This document shows, piece by piece, positions 37,165 to 45,453 of a stretch of 64,000 nt of DNA. The stretch is from assembly GCA_016715885.1 (NCBI GenBank), contig JADJXL010000003.1, positions 366,195 to 430,194 on the forward strand. The letters are read 5' to 3'. Below the pieces are notes generated by a model. It was not told the DNA's origin and searched no databases. It worked only from the letters and a program-made list of their open reading frames with translations. Numbering within the stretch: the first letter of the stretch is position 1; each line of letters opens with the position of its first letter. The position numbers were made by a program, and so were the translations under genes. The DNA is from Polyangiaceae bacterium (lineage in GTDB: Bacteria > Myxococcota_A > Polyangia > Polyangiales > Polyangiaceae).

Positions 37165-37406
37165 GCGCAGGTCAAGGTTCCACACTTTCCTGCTCGTGGC
37201 ATGGGGTTTCGACGAACGCCACAAATTCGGCGCCGGCGATGGCGGAAGCGACGACCCAGCCTCCGGGGATGCACCTTGTTGCACGTTCTTGTCCGGTCCG
37301 AGCCCAGGATGAAGATAAATCATCGTGGCGGTGCCGATAATTTGCACGATGTAGCCCCTTACCATTTCCATTGATCCGCATTACGCCGTCGTCGTACCAT
37401 CGAAAC

Positions 37407-38387
37407 ATGAATCCGTCGCCATTTCGAGCCTTGGCTTTCCTGAGGTTCATCGTGTGCGCGTGTCAGCCATTTCGAGCCTTCGTTTCATGGGGGCTCATTG
37501 TCTGCATGTTGTTCTCGCTCACGCCATTGGGCTGCCATTCGGTCAAAGTGCGGCATGGGATGGGATGGCCCGGACAACCGCAGGTGCCGGAGGATACGGC
37601 GGAACGCCTCAAGGAATGCGGCGAGTTGATTCAGGAAGGCATCGACTCGGTACGGCATCCAGTGGATGCCAAGGTCGTCCTCGACGAGAACGGCCACGTT
37701 TTGGATGTAACGACGGCGGGTGAGCCCAATCCGGATGTCGGGATGTGCATCCGCGTCGCCTTGCGAGGTATGAAGGTCGACAAGGACGTCATCCACGAAG
37801 CCATGCTCCGACGGCCTCCATCTCCGTGGCCGAACTCGCAGACGATGCCGGATCGCGCGCACATTGGAGAGGTCGTTATCGTCACGGTGGTGGTCGTCGT
37901 CTTCACCGAGGTCATCATCGAAGTGGTCGCGGTGGCCCTCGGGGTCGCGGTCACGGCAACCGTCGTGTCGGGGGCGGCCAAGGCAGCGCAGGCCAAATCG
38001 GCGCAGGCCAACGCGGCCGCCGCACGGAAACCCAATCAACCCGATCCAACGAAGTGGCAGGCGAAAGGCGGCACAATTCAGCAGAATTCCGATGGAACGA
38101 CCACGTACACGCGCAAGGACGGGGTGTCCGTGACGTATGACAAGGATGGGTTTCCGGATTTCAGGCCGTACAGGCACCCCACGGTGAAAGACGTGCAGAT
38201 CGAGTTTACGGGGAGTTACGACAAGGACTTCGCGCTTGCAGACAAGGCAGCGGGCATTACGAAAAAAATGAGGCAGCAAGAAAAGTATACCTGGCATCAC
38301 CACCAAGACGGAAAGACCATGCAGTTGATCAAGCGGGATGTGCATAAAGACTTCTTCCATACCGGCGGCATGTCGGGGACGCGATAA
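37407..38387 (+). CDS. Lipoprotein with C-terminal WHH nuclease domain (polymorphic toxin)
   Basis: About 326 residues. ATG 37407 is one possible start, with a long hydrophobic N-terminus ending in lipobox LTPLGC. Residues 60-140 are a small folded domain, followed by a hydrophobic stretch (EVVIVTVVVVVFTEVIIEVV) and an Ala/Lys/Gln linker. The last 90 residues carry KYTWHHHQDGKTMQLIKRD and FFHTGGMSG, the WHH signature of HNH/EndoVII-fold nuclease toxins, preceded by the typical GFPDFRPYRHPTVK. The SUKH gene follows 13 bp later. Together they form a toxin-immunity pair, likely used in contact-dependent antagonism. Confidence 0.85.
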   Translation: MNPSPFRALAFLRFIVCACQPFRAFVSWGLIVCMLFSLTPLGCHSVKVRHGMGWPGQPQVPEDTAERLKECGELIQEGIDSVRHPVDAKVVLDENGHVLDVTTAGEPNPDVGMCIRVALRGMKVDKDVIHEAMLRRPPSPWPNSQTMPDRAHIGEVVIVTVVVVVFTEVIIEVVAVALGVAVTATVVSGAAKAAQAKSAQANAAAARKPNQPDPTKWQAKGGTIQQNSDGTTTYTRKDGVSVTYDKDGFPDFRPYRHPTVKDVQIEFTGSYDKDFALADKAAGITKKMRQQEKYTWHHHQDGKTMQLIKRDVHKDFFHTGGMSGTR

Positions 38388-38400
38388 GGAGATCGAGACG

Positions 38401-38898
38401 ATGCAAATCAAAGAACCGAATCCGTATGGCGCTACATCGCCCGATGCGATCGCCCAATTCGAGGCACGCCGGGGCGTGCTACTCCCTGCCGAATACAAGG
38501 CGTTTCTGCTCAAGTCAAATGGCGGGATGCCAATACCCGATGTGTTCGAGGTCCCGGGGTGGCACGGTCAGGCGTCTGAGCTACTCACGTTCTACGGCAT
38601 TCATGAAGACCCGGACTATTCGCTAGATAGTAACTGCAAAAGCTACGACGAGCGCGTACCTGCGGATCTCATCCCCATTGCTACAGACTCAGGCGGGAAC
38701 AACATCTGCATCGGCTGGAAAGGCGAACGCGAAGGCAAGATCTACTTCTGGGATCACGAGGACGAGCTCGATGAAAACGGGTTGTTCGTGCAGGACTACC
38801 GAAACGTGTACCTGGTGGCGAATAGCCTTCAGGAATTCCTCGATAGCCTCATGACCCATGAAGAGGCGGACAAGAGGCCGCGGCCCAAGCGAACGTAA
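38401..38898 (+). CDS. SMI1/KNR4 (SUKH) family immunity protein
   Basis: A 165-residue acidic cytosolic protein. ATG 38401 is preceded by AAGGAG. Typical SUKH features are IAQFEARRGVLLPAEYKAFL near the N-terminus, NGGMPIPDVF, IPIATDSGGNNICIGW in the middle and LVANSLQEFLDSL at the end. SUKH proteins neutralise nuclease toxins encoded next to them. Here the partner is the WHH lipoprotein immediately upstream. Start and end sequences are repeated in the relic at 38989. Confidence 0.93.
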   Translation: MQIKEPNPYGATSPDAIAQFEARRGVLLPAEYKAFLLKSNGGMPIPDVFEVPGWHGQASELLTFYGIHEDPDYSLDSNCKSYDERVPADLIPIATDSGGNNICIGWKGEREGKIYFWDHEDELDENGLFVQDYRNVYLVANSLQEFLDSLMTHEEADKRPRPKRT

Positions 38899-38988
38899 AA
38901 GAGACATGCCCAGGCAATGCGCAGCCAAGCGCGCCCGATCACCTGTCCCAGTGGGGTATGACGCGAAAGCGATAAGGAGATCGAGACC

Positions 38989-39075
38989 ATGCGAATGAGG
39001 ACTGAAAACCCCTACGGGGCTACGTCTCTTGAAGAAATCGCTCGCTTTGAGACACGCAGGGTCAAGCGGACGTAA
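38989..39075 (+). pseudogene. Internally deleted second copy of the SUKH immunity gene
   Basis: A 28-codon frame (MRMRTENPYGATSLEEIARF then ETRRVKRT and stop) joins the first 24 or so residues of the SUKH gene to its last four. The flanks are duplicated too: GATAAGGAGATCGAGA precedes both starts, and CGTAAAAGAGACATGC follows both stops. It is a former tandem immunity paralogue reduced by one in-frame deletion. The peptide is too short to function. The 90 bp after it resemble nothing. Confidence 0.85.
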
Positions 39076-39192
39076 AAGAGACATGCGCATCGAGTTGGAA
39101 ATCCTCGGTGACGATGCGCCGCTTTACGGTGTCAGTTATTGGGCGGGGGCACGCATTCGGCTGCTCGTGCGCCGCGAATGCTCATCGAGCGC

Positions 39193-39678
39193 TCATCCGG
39201 CGCCTTCTTCATTGGCCGCGGCATTCTTCTTACGCGTCGCGACGGCCTTGTCCGCGATTTGCGAATAATACTTCAGCGTCTTCTCGAAATGCGCCTTCGT
39301 ACCGGCATCCAGATGTTGCGCTGCCGTCTGTGCGCCACGCGCAATCATCGCAATGTCGCCTTCGCGTGCATTTTCGAGATCCGATTCCGTCTCCGAAAGA
39401 ACCTCGTAAAGCTTCTTCGCCGCGGCCTTGTGTTTGCGTACTTCTTCGAGCGTCGCGGTGCGCGTTTCGATGCGCGTGACGATTTCGGTCGATATACCCA
39501 CAGCCGCCAGGGGCCCGTTTTTCGCTTCATTGAGCTCGGTGAGCACGTCACTGAACCCGGGCTTCTCGTGCTTCAATCCCACTTGCGCCCCCGGGGCGTA
39601 GTCGACGAGATGATCTTTGACCGGCGTCGCATCGACAACGAGCGGTCCGACGTAAGGTGACTTCGTTCCTGTGCTCAT
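39193..39678 (-). CDS. Helical protein of the dispersed small family (member C)
   Basis: A 161-residue cytosolic, mostly helical protein with AAAGGA upstream of ATG 39678. It is clearly homologous to the protein at 51913. Both share VGxLxxDAT near the N-terminus, a G(I/L)xxEI turn, a conserved AAxKLxExLxET helix and an (E/D)IAxxxxxxA helix. The C-terminus is Lys/Ala rich. No database family is recognised. Its position beside the toxin-immunity locus may be incidental. Confidence 0.7.
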   Translation of the reverse strand: MSTGTKSPYVGPLVVDATPVKDHLVDYAPGAQVGLKHEKPGFSDVLTELNEAKNGPLAAVGISTEIVTRIETRTATLEEVRKHKAAAKKLYEVLSETESDLENAREGDIAMIARGAQTAAQHLDAGTKAHFEKTLKYYSQIADKAVATRKKNAAANEEGAG

Positions 39679-40092
39679 TACGCGTCAATCCTTTCGCAAA
39701 GTGGTTGGCTCGAACGCGAACGCATACGCTACATACATGGACGGCGCGAAGTCAACACCCTTCGAGGCATGGTGGCCACAATGTTTCCGTACTGTCGTCA
39801 AAGCTCGTCCACGCATCTAGTGAGCCCTTCGACGGTAAGCTTGACTGCGACGACGTGGTAACCCAAAGACGCCCGCTGGTCTCGAGTCGTCGTCCACACC
39901 TGGGCGGACTGCGTCGACGTGCTCTACAACCACGTCGACGTGCTCAGCAACCACGTCGGCTGGCGCCAGCGGCTCGTCGACGCGGCGCCCAAGCACGTAC
40001 ACACCCGGCCAGAGCGAGTCGACGCGCGCCTGAAATGCGTCGGCAGACTGGTTAGAACAATTCGCACGAGCACGACCGTCAACGGCCTTGTA
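39679..40092. other. Intergenic region, possibly degraded gene
   Basis: A 414-bp gap. Between 39900 and 40030 a short direct repeat (TCGACGTGCTC plus AACCACGTCG) occurs, and one plus-strand frame reads VLYNHVDVLSNHVGWRQRLV, an amphipathic heptad pattern. There is no start, no ribosome site and a stop upstream, so no gene is called. Confidence 0.35.
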
Positions 40093-40964
40093 TTACCTCT
40101 CCGTTCGCCCGCATTCTTCCGCGCCCATCGCAACGCGGTGCAGGTGAGCGTTCATCTTTCGCATCACCAGCTCGTACAAAAACCCGAGCTTCTGCTGAAA
40201 CCAGAAACCAATACGAATGTCGTGCGACGTGAATACCCAATAGTCACCCTTGCGCACTCCATCGAGGATCGCCTTCGCTGCTTTTTCAGGCGTCGCCGCA
40301 TGCTTGCGGAAATGCGCCGTCATTTTCTCGAGCTCCGGGCGATTGCGATCGACCCCAAGATCTCCACCGTCCCCACGAGCGGCGTATCCACCGCGCCCGG
40401 ACATACCAGGCTGACCCCAATCCCGTGCCGCTCCAAATCGAACCGCAATACCTCCGACATCCCTCGCAGACCAAACTTGCTCGCGCTGTACGCTCCATGC
40501 CACGGCAGCCCGAATAAACCCGCCGCGGATGACACATTCACCACGTGCCCACCCCGCCCAGCACGAATCATCTCCGGCACGAAGCATTCAATGACGTGGA
40601 TCGGACCCATCAAGTTCACATCCACGATCTTCTTCCAATGCTGATGCGTCATGTTCTCGACCGTCCCCCAAACCGATATCCCCGCAATGTTCATCACGAC
40701 ATCCATCGATAGGCTCGACGCGTGGATATCCTTCGCAAATGACCTCACCGCCTCGAAGTCCGCGATGTCGAATGCCCGGTACATCGTAACCGCTCCACCA
40801 GCCTCGCGAATGCGCCGAACCGTGTCCTCGAGCTTCTCCTGATTCACGTCCGTCAAAAATAGCTCGGCCCCCTCGCTGGCCGCAGCCATCGCCGTCGCGC
40901 GACCAATGCCGCTCGCCGCACCCGTGATGAAGCACTTCTTGTTTCTCAAACTCTGTATCGCCAT
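40093..40964 (-). CDS. Short-chain dehydrogenase/reductase, frameshifted
   Basis: From ATG 40964 the protein has the SDR cofactor motif TGAASGIGRATAMAA, NIAG after beta-4, VSSAAG and the catalytic YSASK (YxxxK). It runs in frame to about 40360. There the frame diverts to a premature stop at 40320, while the -1 frame continues with LGVDRNRPELEKMTAHFRK to the C-terminal helix (stop at 40093). A missing base in CCCC at 40353-40356 explains it. The intact length is about 290 residues, somewhat longer than classical SDRs because of the C-terminal helix. It is divergent from the TetR gene across the palindromic operator. Confidence 0.82.
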
Positions 40965-40979
40965 GGCACCTCGATCGAT

Positions 40980-40998
40980 GGTATATTACATGTATACC
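40980..40998. promoter_or_regulatory. TetR operator palindrome 1 (GGTATA-N7-TATACC)
   Basis: The 19-bp inverted repeat GGTATATTACATGTATACC lies between the divergent SDR and TetR starts. An identical-arm palindrome with the same spacing is found at 42322 upstream of two further genes. Arms of six bases with a 7-bp spacer are the normal size for a TetR-dimer site. Confidence 0.82.
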
Positions 40999-41037
40999 TT
41001 TGATCAAGCGCCATGGCGCGCTGCATACTCCGCGCCG

Positions 41038-41712
41038 ATGCGTGCTTCAAAGTCCGCCAAGACCGCAGCTCGTCCTCATGGCTCCTCCGGCATTCAGCTC
41101 GGCGAGGCCAGTGCGCGCGCCATGATCCTTCAGGGTGCCGCGAGCGTCTTTGCGGTGCACGGCGTGCGCGCCGCTTCGGTCGAACACGTCCTCGAAGCCG
41201 CCGGCGTCTCGAGACGCACGTTTTACCGGCTCTACGGAAGCAAAGAAGAGGTCGCTGCGGTCCTTTATCGGCTGGGCACCGATAGGTTACTCGACGCATG
41301 CAGGCTCGCCGTCAGCGAAGAAAAAGACCCCCTGCGCCAAGTCGAACGATGCATCGACGCGCATCTGCAAAGCGCTCGCGACTTCGGACGCCTCGTGTTC
41401 GTCCTCGGAGGTGAAGCGCAACGTCGCGAATCGGCGCTCCATACGCGGCGCATGCAAGTCCACGACATGCTCGTCTCGCTGCTCGCGACAGCCGTCAACG
41501 CGCAAGCCGGCAGAAGCGTCGATCCGCTGCTCGTCCGCGCGCTCGTCCTGGCGCTCGAAGGCGTCACACGCGTCATGCTGGAAGAGGGAAACGAGGGTCG
41601 ACACGTGACGCATGCGGGTGTTGCGCGCATCAAACGCGTGATGATGCGCATCGCCACCGCGACGCTTGCGGGCGATGGCCCCGGCGTGACGGCGATGCCG
41701 CCGGGCGAGTGA
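41038..41712 (+). CDS. TetR family transcriptional regulator
   Basis: A 224-residue repressor. ATG 41038 (MRASKSAKTAARP) is chosen, since upstream codons run through the operator. The HTH spans residues 25-70: GASARAMILQ-like first helix, SVEHVLEAAGVSRRTFYRLY recognition helices and GSKEEVAAVLY. The ligand-binding part is helical (residues 75-215). The operator palindrome lies 40 bp upstream, so autoregulation is expected. The regulated genes (an SDR, a CMD-family protein and a secreted esterase) suggest sensing of a small organic compound. Confidence 0.92.
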   Translation: MRASKSAKTAARPHGSSGIQLGEASARAMILQGAASVFAVHGVRAASVEHVLEAAGVSRRTFYRLYGSKEEVAAVLYRLGTDRLLDACRLAVSEEKDPLRQVERCIDAHLQSARDFGRLVFVLGGEAQRRESALHTRRMQVHDMLVSLLATAVNAQAGRSVDPLLVRALVLALEGVTRVMLEEGNEGRHVTHAGVARIKRVMMRIATATLAGDGPGVTAMPPGE

Positions 41713-41717
41713 ACGCG

Positions 41718-42257
41718 TCAGAAATCGCGCGCGATGCGCAACGTAGCGATCGTCATGGCCAACATGTCGTAATGCCCCACGAGCAAACACAGCTCGACGC
41801 TCTGCGCCTCGTCGTAGTGCCGGCGAAGCGCGTCCCAGCCCGCGTCGTCGATGTTCTTCGTCGTCAGCAGCGAGTCGACTGCAGCCAAGAGCGCGCGGTG
41901 CCGATCGCTCCACCCATGCGCCTCCGGCCCCGCGAAAATGCGCTCGAGCACATCGTCGGTCACGCCGACGCGCCGTCCGATCCGCACGTGATGATCCAGC
42001 TCGTACTGACACTGTCGCACGTGCGCGACGCGTAGGATCACGAGCTCGGTTTCGTGTCGCGAGATGGTGCCGCCGGGCATCATGCGCGAAGCGAACGATA
42101 GCCAGCCGCGGAACAACGAACGCTGGCGCGCGAGCGTGCTGAAGAGATGCGCGTCCTTGGCGCCTGCGCCCAGCGAAATGAGCCTGCACAGGATCCAGTT
42201 GATGGGCCCGAGGTCGAAGAATCCGCCGGGTGAAATGCGTGCTTTCGTCATGGCCAT
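41718..42257 (-). CDS. Carboxymuconolactone decarboxylase (CMD/AhpD-fold) family protein
   Basis: A 179-residue helical protein. The core RHETELVILRVAHVRQCQYELDHHVRIGRRVG is the CMD signature: a Glu two turns before the active region, then a Cys and a double His. Only one Cys is present instead of the CxxC of peroxidase-type AhpD, so a thiol-peroxidase role is unlikely. It may act on a carboxylated ring or serve as a hydrolase. It is transcribed away from the esterase gene, with both promoters sharing operator 2. It is convergent with tetR (5 bp gap). Confidence 0.88.
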   Translation of the reverse strand: MAMTKARISPGGFFDLGPINWILCRLISLGAGAKDAHLFSTLARQRSLFRGWLSFASRMMPGGTISRHETELVILRVAHVRQCQYELDHHVRIGRRVGVTDDVLERIFAGPEAHGWSDRHRALLAAVDSLLTTKNIDDAGWDALRRHYDEAQSVELCLLVGHYDMLAMTIATLRIARDF

Positions 42258-42321
42258 GGTGCCTTCGAGGCCGGGCGATTCCGGCTTGGTTTTGCTGCAC
42301 GAAGAAGCTTGTTGGCAGCAA

Positions 42322-42340
42322 GGTATACTGCGTGTATACC
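42322..42340. promoter_or_regulatory. TetR operator palindrome 2 (GGTATA-N7-TATACC)
   Basis: GGTATACTGCGTGTATACC has the same six-base arms and spacer length as the element at 40980. It lies 65 bp upstream of the CMD-family start and 29 bp upstream of the esterase start, so one TetR dimer could control both. Confidence 0.82.
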
Positions 42341-42368
42341 ATGAGAGACTTCATTGAGGAGGGATGAC

Positions 42369-43403
42369 ATGGCGAAGCGTTCACTGTGGGATCGATGGCT
42401 CTTTGTGAACGGCGCAATCGTGAGCCTGGCTGCGCTGATGCTTGCAGGTTGTGGCGGTGGCGAGCCGAACACGAATGAGGGCACGACGTCGAGCTCAGGC
42501 GGCACGACGGGCAGCAGTTCCGGCGCTGGCGGCGCTGGCGGAGGTGGTGGAGGCGGGAGCGGCGGAGGTGGCCCGGTCATTACGTTTACGTGTCCTGGCG
42601 GAACGATCGTTCCTGGCAAGAATACTCTCACGGTGGGGGATGCCGAGCGCGTGTTTTATGCTGATTTTCCTGCGGACCCGTCGCAATCGCTGGGTCTTCT
42701 CTTTTCGTGGCATGGGTATGGCCAACCTGCGGCGGATTTCCGCGAAGCCTCGGCGCTCGATCCCGATGCCAATCCAGCATTGCCCGTCGTCGTCGTCACG
42801 CCGGACGATACGGGTTTGCCACCGCCGATTGGACTCGATTGGGACCTTGCCAAGGGCACGCCTGCCGACACGAATGTGGACATCGCGTTTTTCGAGGCAA
42901 TGGTGGGTTGTTTTCACGAGCAATTCGACATCGACCCCAAGCGGATATATTCGTATGGGTTTTCTGCGGGTTCGGTCATGACCAGCTTATTGCATTCGCG
43001 TCATCCGGGGCTTCTCAGTGCAATCGTTGCCGTATCGGGCGCTTGGTTCAACGACCCGGCGCAGGAGGACCTCGTGAAACTCTTCAATGTCGATTGGAAT
43101 TGGCCGGCGCTCGATTCGGCCGATGGAGGCACGGTGCTGCTCACGCATGGGGGGCCGAAGGACGTGACGGTGCTCAACATCATGAACCTGGAGGACGCGG
43201 CGCAGGCGGCATTTCCGTTCCTGAAGGCGCATGGCCGAATCGTCGTCGATTGCGCTCACATGCAGGGCCACACGCCGCACCCCGAGGTGACGCCGGCAAT
43301 GGTGAGCAAGTTCATCTCCGAGCATCGTAATGGCGAGCCGTCGCCTTATTCGACGGGCGGTATCGACGGTTACCCTGCAAGCTGTATGCTTCGGCTGCCG
43401 TGA
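42369..43403 (+). CDS. Secreted lipoprotein esterase (PHB depolymerase/feruloyl-esterase-like)
   Basis: A 344-residue lipoprotein with ATG 42369 after GAGGAGGGATGAC. The signal ends in lipobox LMLAGC, followed by a Ser/Thr/Gly linker of about 50 residues. The alpha/beta hydrolase domain shows LLFSWHGYGQPAADF (oxyanion region), IYSYGFSAGSVM (GxSxG nucleophile), and CAHMQGHTPHPEV as the candidate catalytic His. This matches the LpqC/PHB depolymerase group that cleaves polyesters or feruloyl esters outside the cell. It is controlled by operator 2. Confidence 0.85.
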   Translation: MAKRSLWDRWLFVNGAIVSLAALMLAGCGGGEPNTNEGTTSSSGGTTGSSSGAGGAGGGGGGGSGGGGPVITFTCPGGTIVPGKNTLTVGDAERVFYADFPADPSQSLGLLFSWHGYGQPAADFREASALDPDANPALPVVVVTPDDTGLPPPIGLDWDLAKGTPADTNVDIAFFEAMVGCFHEQFDIDPKRIYSYGFSAGSVMTSLLHSRHPGLLSAIVAVSGAWFNDPAQEDLVKLFNVDWNWPALDSADGGTVLLTHGGPKDVTVLNIMNLEDAAQAAFPFLKAHGRIVVDCAHMQGHTPHPEVTPAMVSKFISEHRNGEPSPYSTGGIDGYPASCMLRLP

Positions 43404-43791
43404 CGTGCGATATCGTACGCTCGTGACGCAGGTTTCCACCGCATGTGAGCCGAACATCTTGGGCAAGATCCGTTCCGCAATGGCGATCTTGGAAGAAAAA
43501 TCGACCTTGCAGACGTCCGAGAAGCCGTTTTCTGGGAGAGGAACGCCTATGCAGAGAGGTGATGTGGCGATCTTGCTGGCAAGAACGCCTATGCAGAGAG
43601 GTGATGTGGCGATCTTGCTGGCAAGAACGCCGATGCAGAGAGGTGATGTGGCGATCTTGCTGGCAAGAACGCCTATGCGGAGCGGTGATGTGGCGATCCT
43701 GGTGAGGAGAACGCCGATGCAGAGCGGTGATGTGGCGATCTTGGTGAGAAGAACGGCTGAGTGAATCCGCGAAACGCTTTCGTTCAGCCGC
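43404..43791. repeat. 42-bp tandem repeat array, five units, at 43542-43751
   Basis: Units of 42 bp start at 43542, 43584, 43626, 43668 and 43710 with the consensus AACGCCTATGCAGAGAGGTG continuing ATGTGGCGATCTTG. Units 1-3 are nearly identical and 4-5 have diverged. The period is 14 codons, so both strands show repeat peptides (plus strand PMQRGDVAILLAR). A plus-strand frame could start at ATG 43483, but it lacks a ribosome site, so I call it a repeat only. The rest of the 388-bp gap holds nothing recognised. Confidence 0.8.
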
Positions 43792-45367
43792 TCACGCCCC
43801 ATCCATCGTTTCTTTTGGCGACTCCGCGGCGAGTGCGGCACACGGCTCCTCGTCGTCGTCCTCGTCCTTTTCGACAGCCGCCGTCTTCAGCGCGCAACAA
43901 CGCTTGTACTTGACCCCGCTCCCGCATGGACAAGGCGCATTGCGAGCCGATCCTTTGGGCGTCGATCGCGTCGGACCGGGCGCATGCGCCTCGATGTCGC
44001 GAAACGCGCGGAGCAGCGGCATGACGTCGTCGATTTCGTACGCGTATTGCACTTCAGAGAGATATTCGGCGGGCAGATAGAGCTGCTCGGCCTCGGCGGT
44101 CGCAAGCCAGGGCAAAACGACGGTCATGAGTTGGAAATTCTTCCACTCGCCGGCGAATTCATGCGCGATGTTGCACGGCAATGCATATGCGAGATCCACC
44201 AGCACGTCGTCTTCGTTCGTGAACTTGAATCGTGACCCTGGCTTTGCGCACGCGGCCAATTGCACCGCGAGCTTCCCGCCGACCTTCAAATGCACCGGAT
44301 CCATGAAGTCAGGCTCCTCGCGCGTCACCCGGAACGTCAAAGATACCTCCTTCGCGATATGGTCGAGGATCTTTTGATACATCTCGCCGCCAACCGAGCG
44401 AGGCAGCGGTGAAATGAGCGTCTTCTCCGCCTCTGCCGCGAGCCGCGAATGGCGCAATCCAATGGCCGCCAAAGAAAACGTCGCTTCGACGACTCGAAAG
44501 AGCGTCGTCGCCTCACCATGAAGCCTTTTGTAAGTTTGCAGGAGCATCTCGCCCATTCGCCCTGCGCCCCAAATACCTCGCAGCGCCGGGCCAATCATTC
44601 CTTGCCGCACGGCCGACCACGCATACGGCATCTTGTGCATTTCTTGAAGAGCCTTCTCCGGCCAATCCTCGAACGCCAGCCTGCCGTCGAGCGCCCCGAG
44701 CGCCGCCATGTGGCCGATGAACCACACGCTGTTGTAATAGCTGCGAGCCGCATCCTCGAACTTTGGATTGAGTTTGTCCGATCGCCGAAGCTGCCGTAAA
44801 GGATGACGCGCGCCTTTTTGACGTCGTCGGCGGTATCGATCATCCAGCGTATGAAGTCCGTGATGAGCATGGGTTGCCAGGCTGCGGCAGCAGTAAACTC
44901 CTCGCGCGATAGCCGCGGCCCGGCATCATGCAGACGGCGAAAGAGCTTGCCCACGCCACCTCGTTCGCCGGTGACCTTCCGAGCGACCTCCATGCGCCCT
45001 CGTAAGACCTCGACCCTGGTGGCAATGCCATCGAGCTTCTCGCGGGTGATGACGGGAAGCGCGCCCTTGCGCATGCCTTCGCCAAGGCAGGTGACGAACT
45101 TGCCGCTACGCGTGACGACGAGAAAGGGACCTCGATTGGGATCGGCAAGAGAGAGCGCGATGCGCTCGACTCCCTCGGGGACTTTGGCCGAATCGAGGAT
45201 GTACTTCATGAGCTCGTGATCGCGGTAAAGCGACAGCGCGAGCTCGACGTGAGGGATCGAGAGTCGATCGAGCCTGGTCAAGAAGTGATGGGCGTGTTCC
45301 ACGATGTGGAGATGATGGTATCGCGCAACGACCGAGACGGAAGAGGGATTTTTTGGGGGGTGGTCAT
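43792..45367 (-). CDS. SEC-C motif protein, frameshifted twice
   Basis: A composite of about 520 residues. The C-terminal frame (43792-44727) ends with APCPCGSGVKYKRCCALK, an intact SEC-C zinc motif (CxCxSGxxxKxxC...). The N-terminal frame (through 44800-45340) reads LTRLDRLSIPHVELALSLYR and PFLVVTRSGKFVTCLGEGMR and joins via KLNPKFEDAARSYYNSVWFIGHMAAL after a missing base near 44765. The likely start MTTPQK at 45367 is out of frame because of the T6/G6 run at 45349-45360. The SEC-C motif marks SecA-like or other nucleic-acid/ribosome-associated proteins. The function of the large helical part is unknown. Confidence 0.68.
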
Positions 45368-45453
45368 GTCCGTTCTCCGCACGCCTCGGACATGCCGCCT
45401 CCGTTTCGTGCTCGTGATGTGCGTTTGCCCTGCCCTCATGCGACGCTCGGAGC

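Noticed and set aside
39083..39190. Short plus-strand frame after the immunity relic (MRIELEILGDDAPLYG)
   Set aside because: It looks protein-like for about 30 residues but runs antisense into the helical gene; no start signal and no relative recognised.
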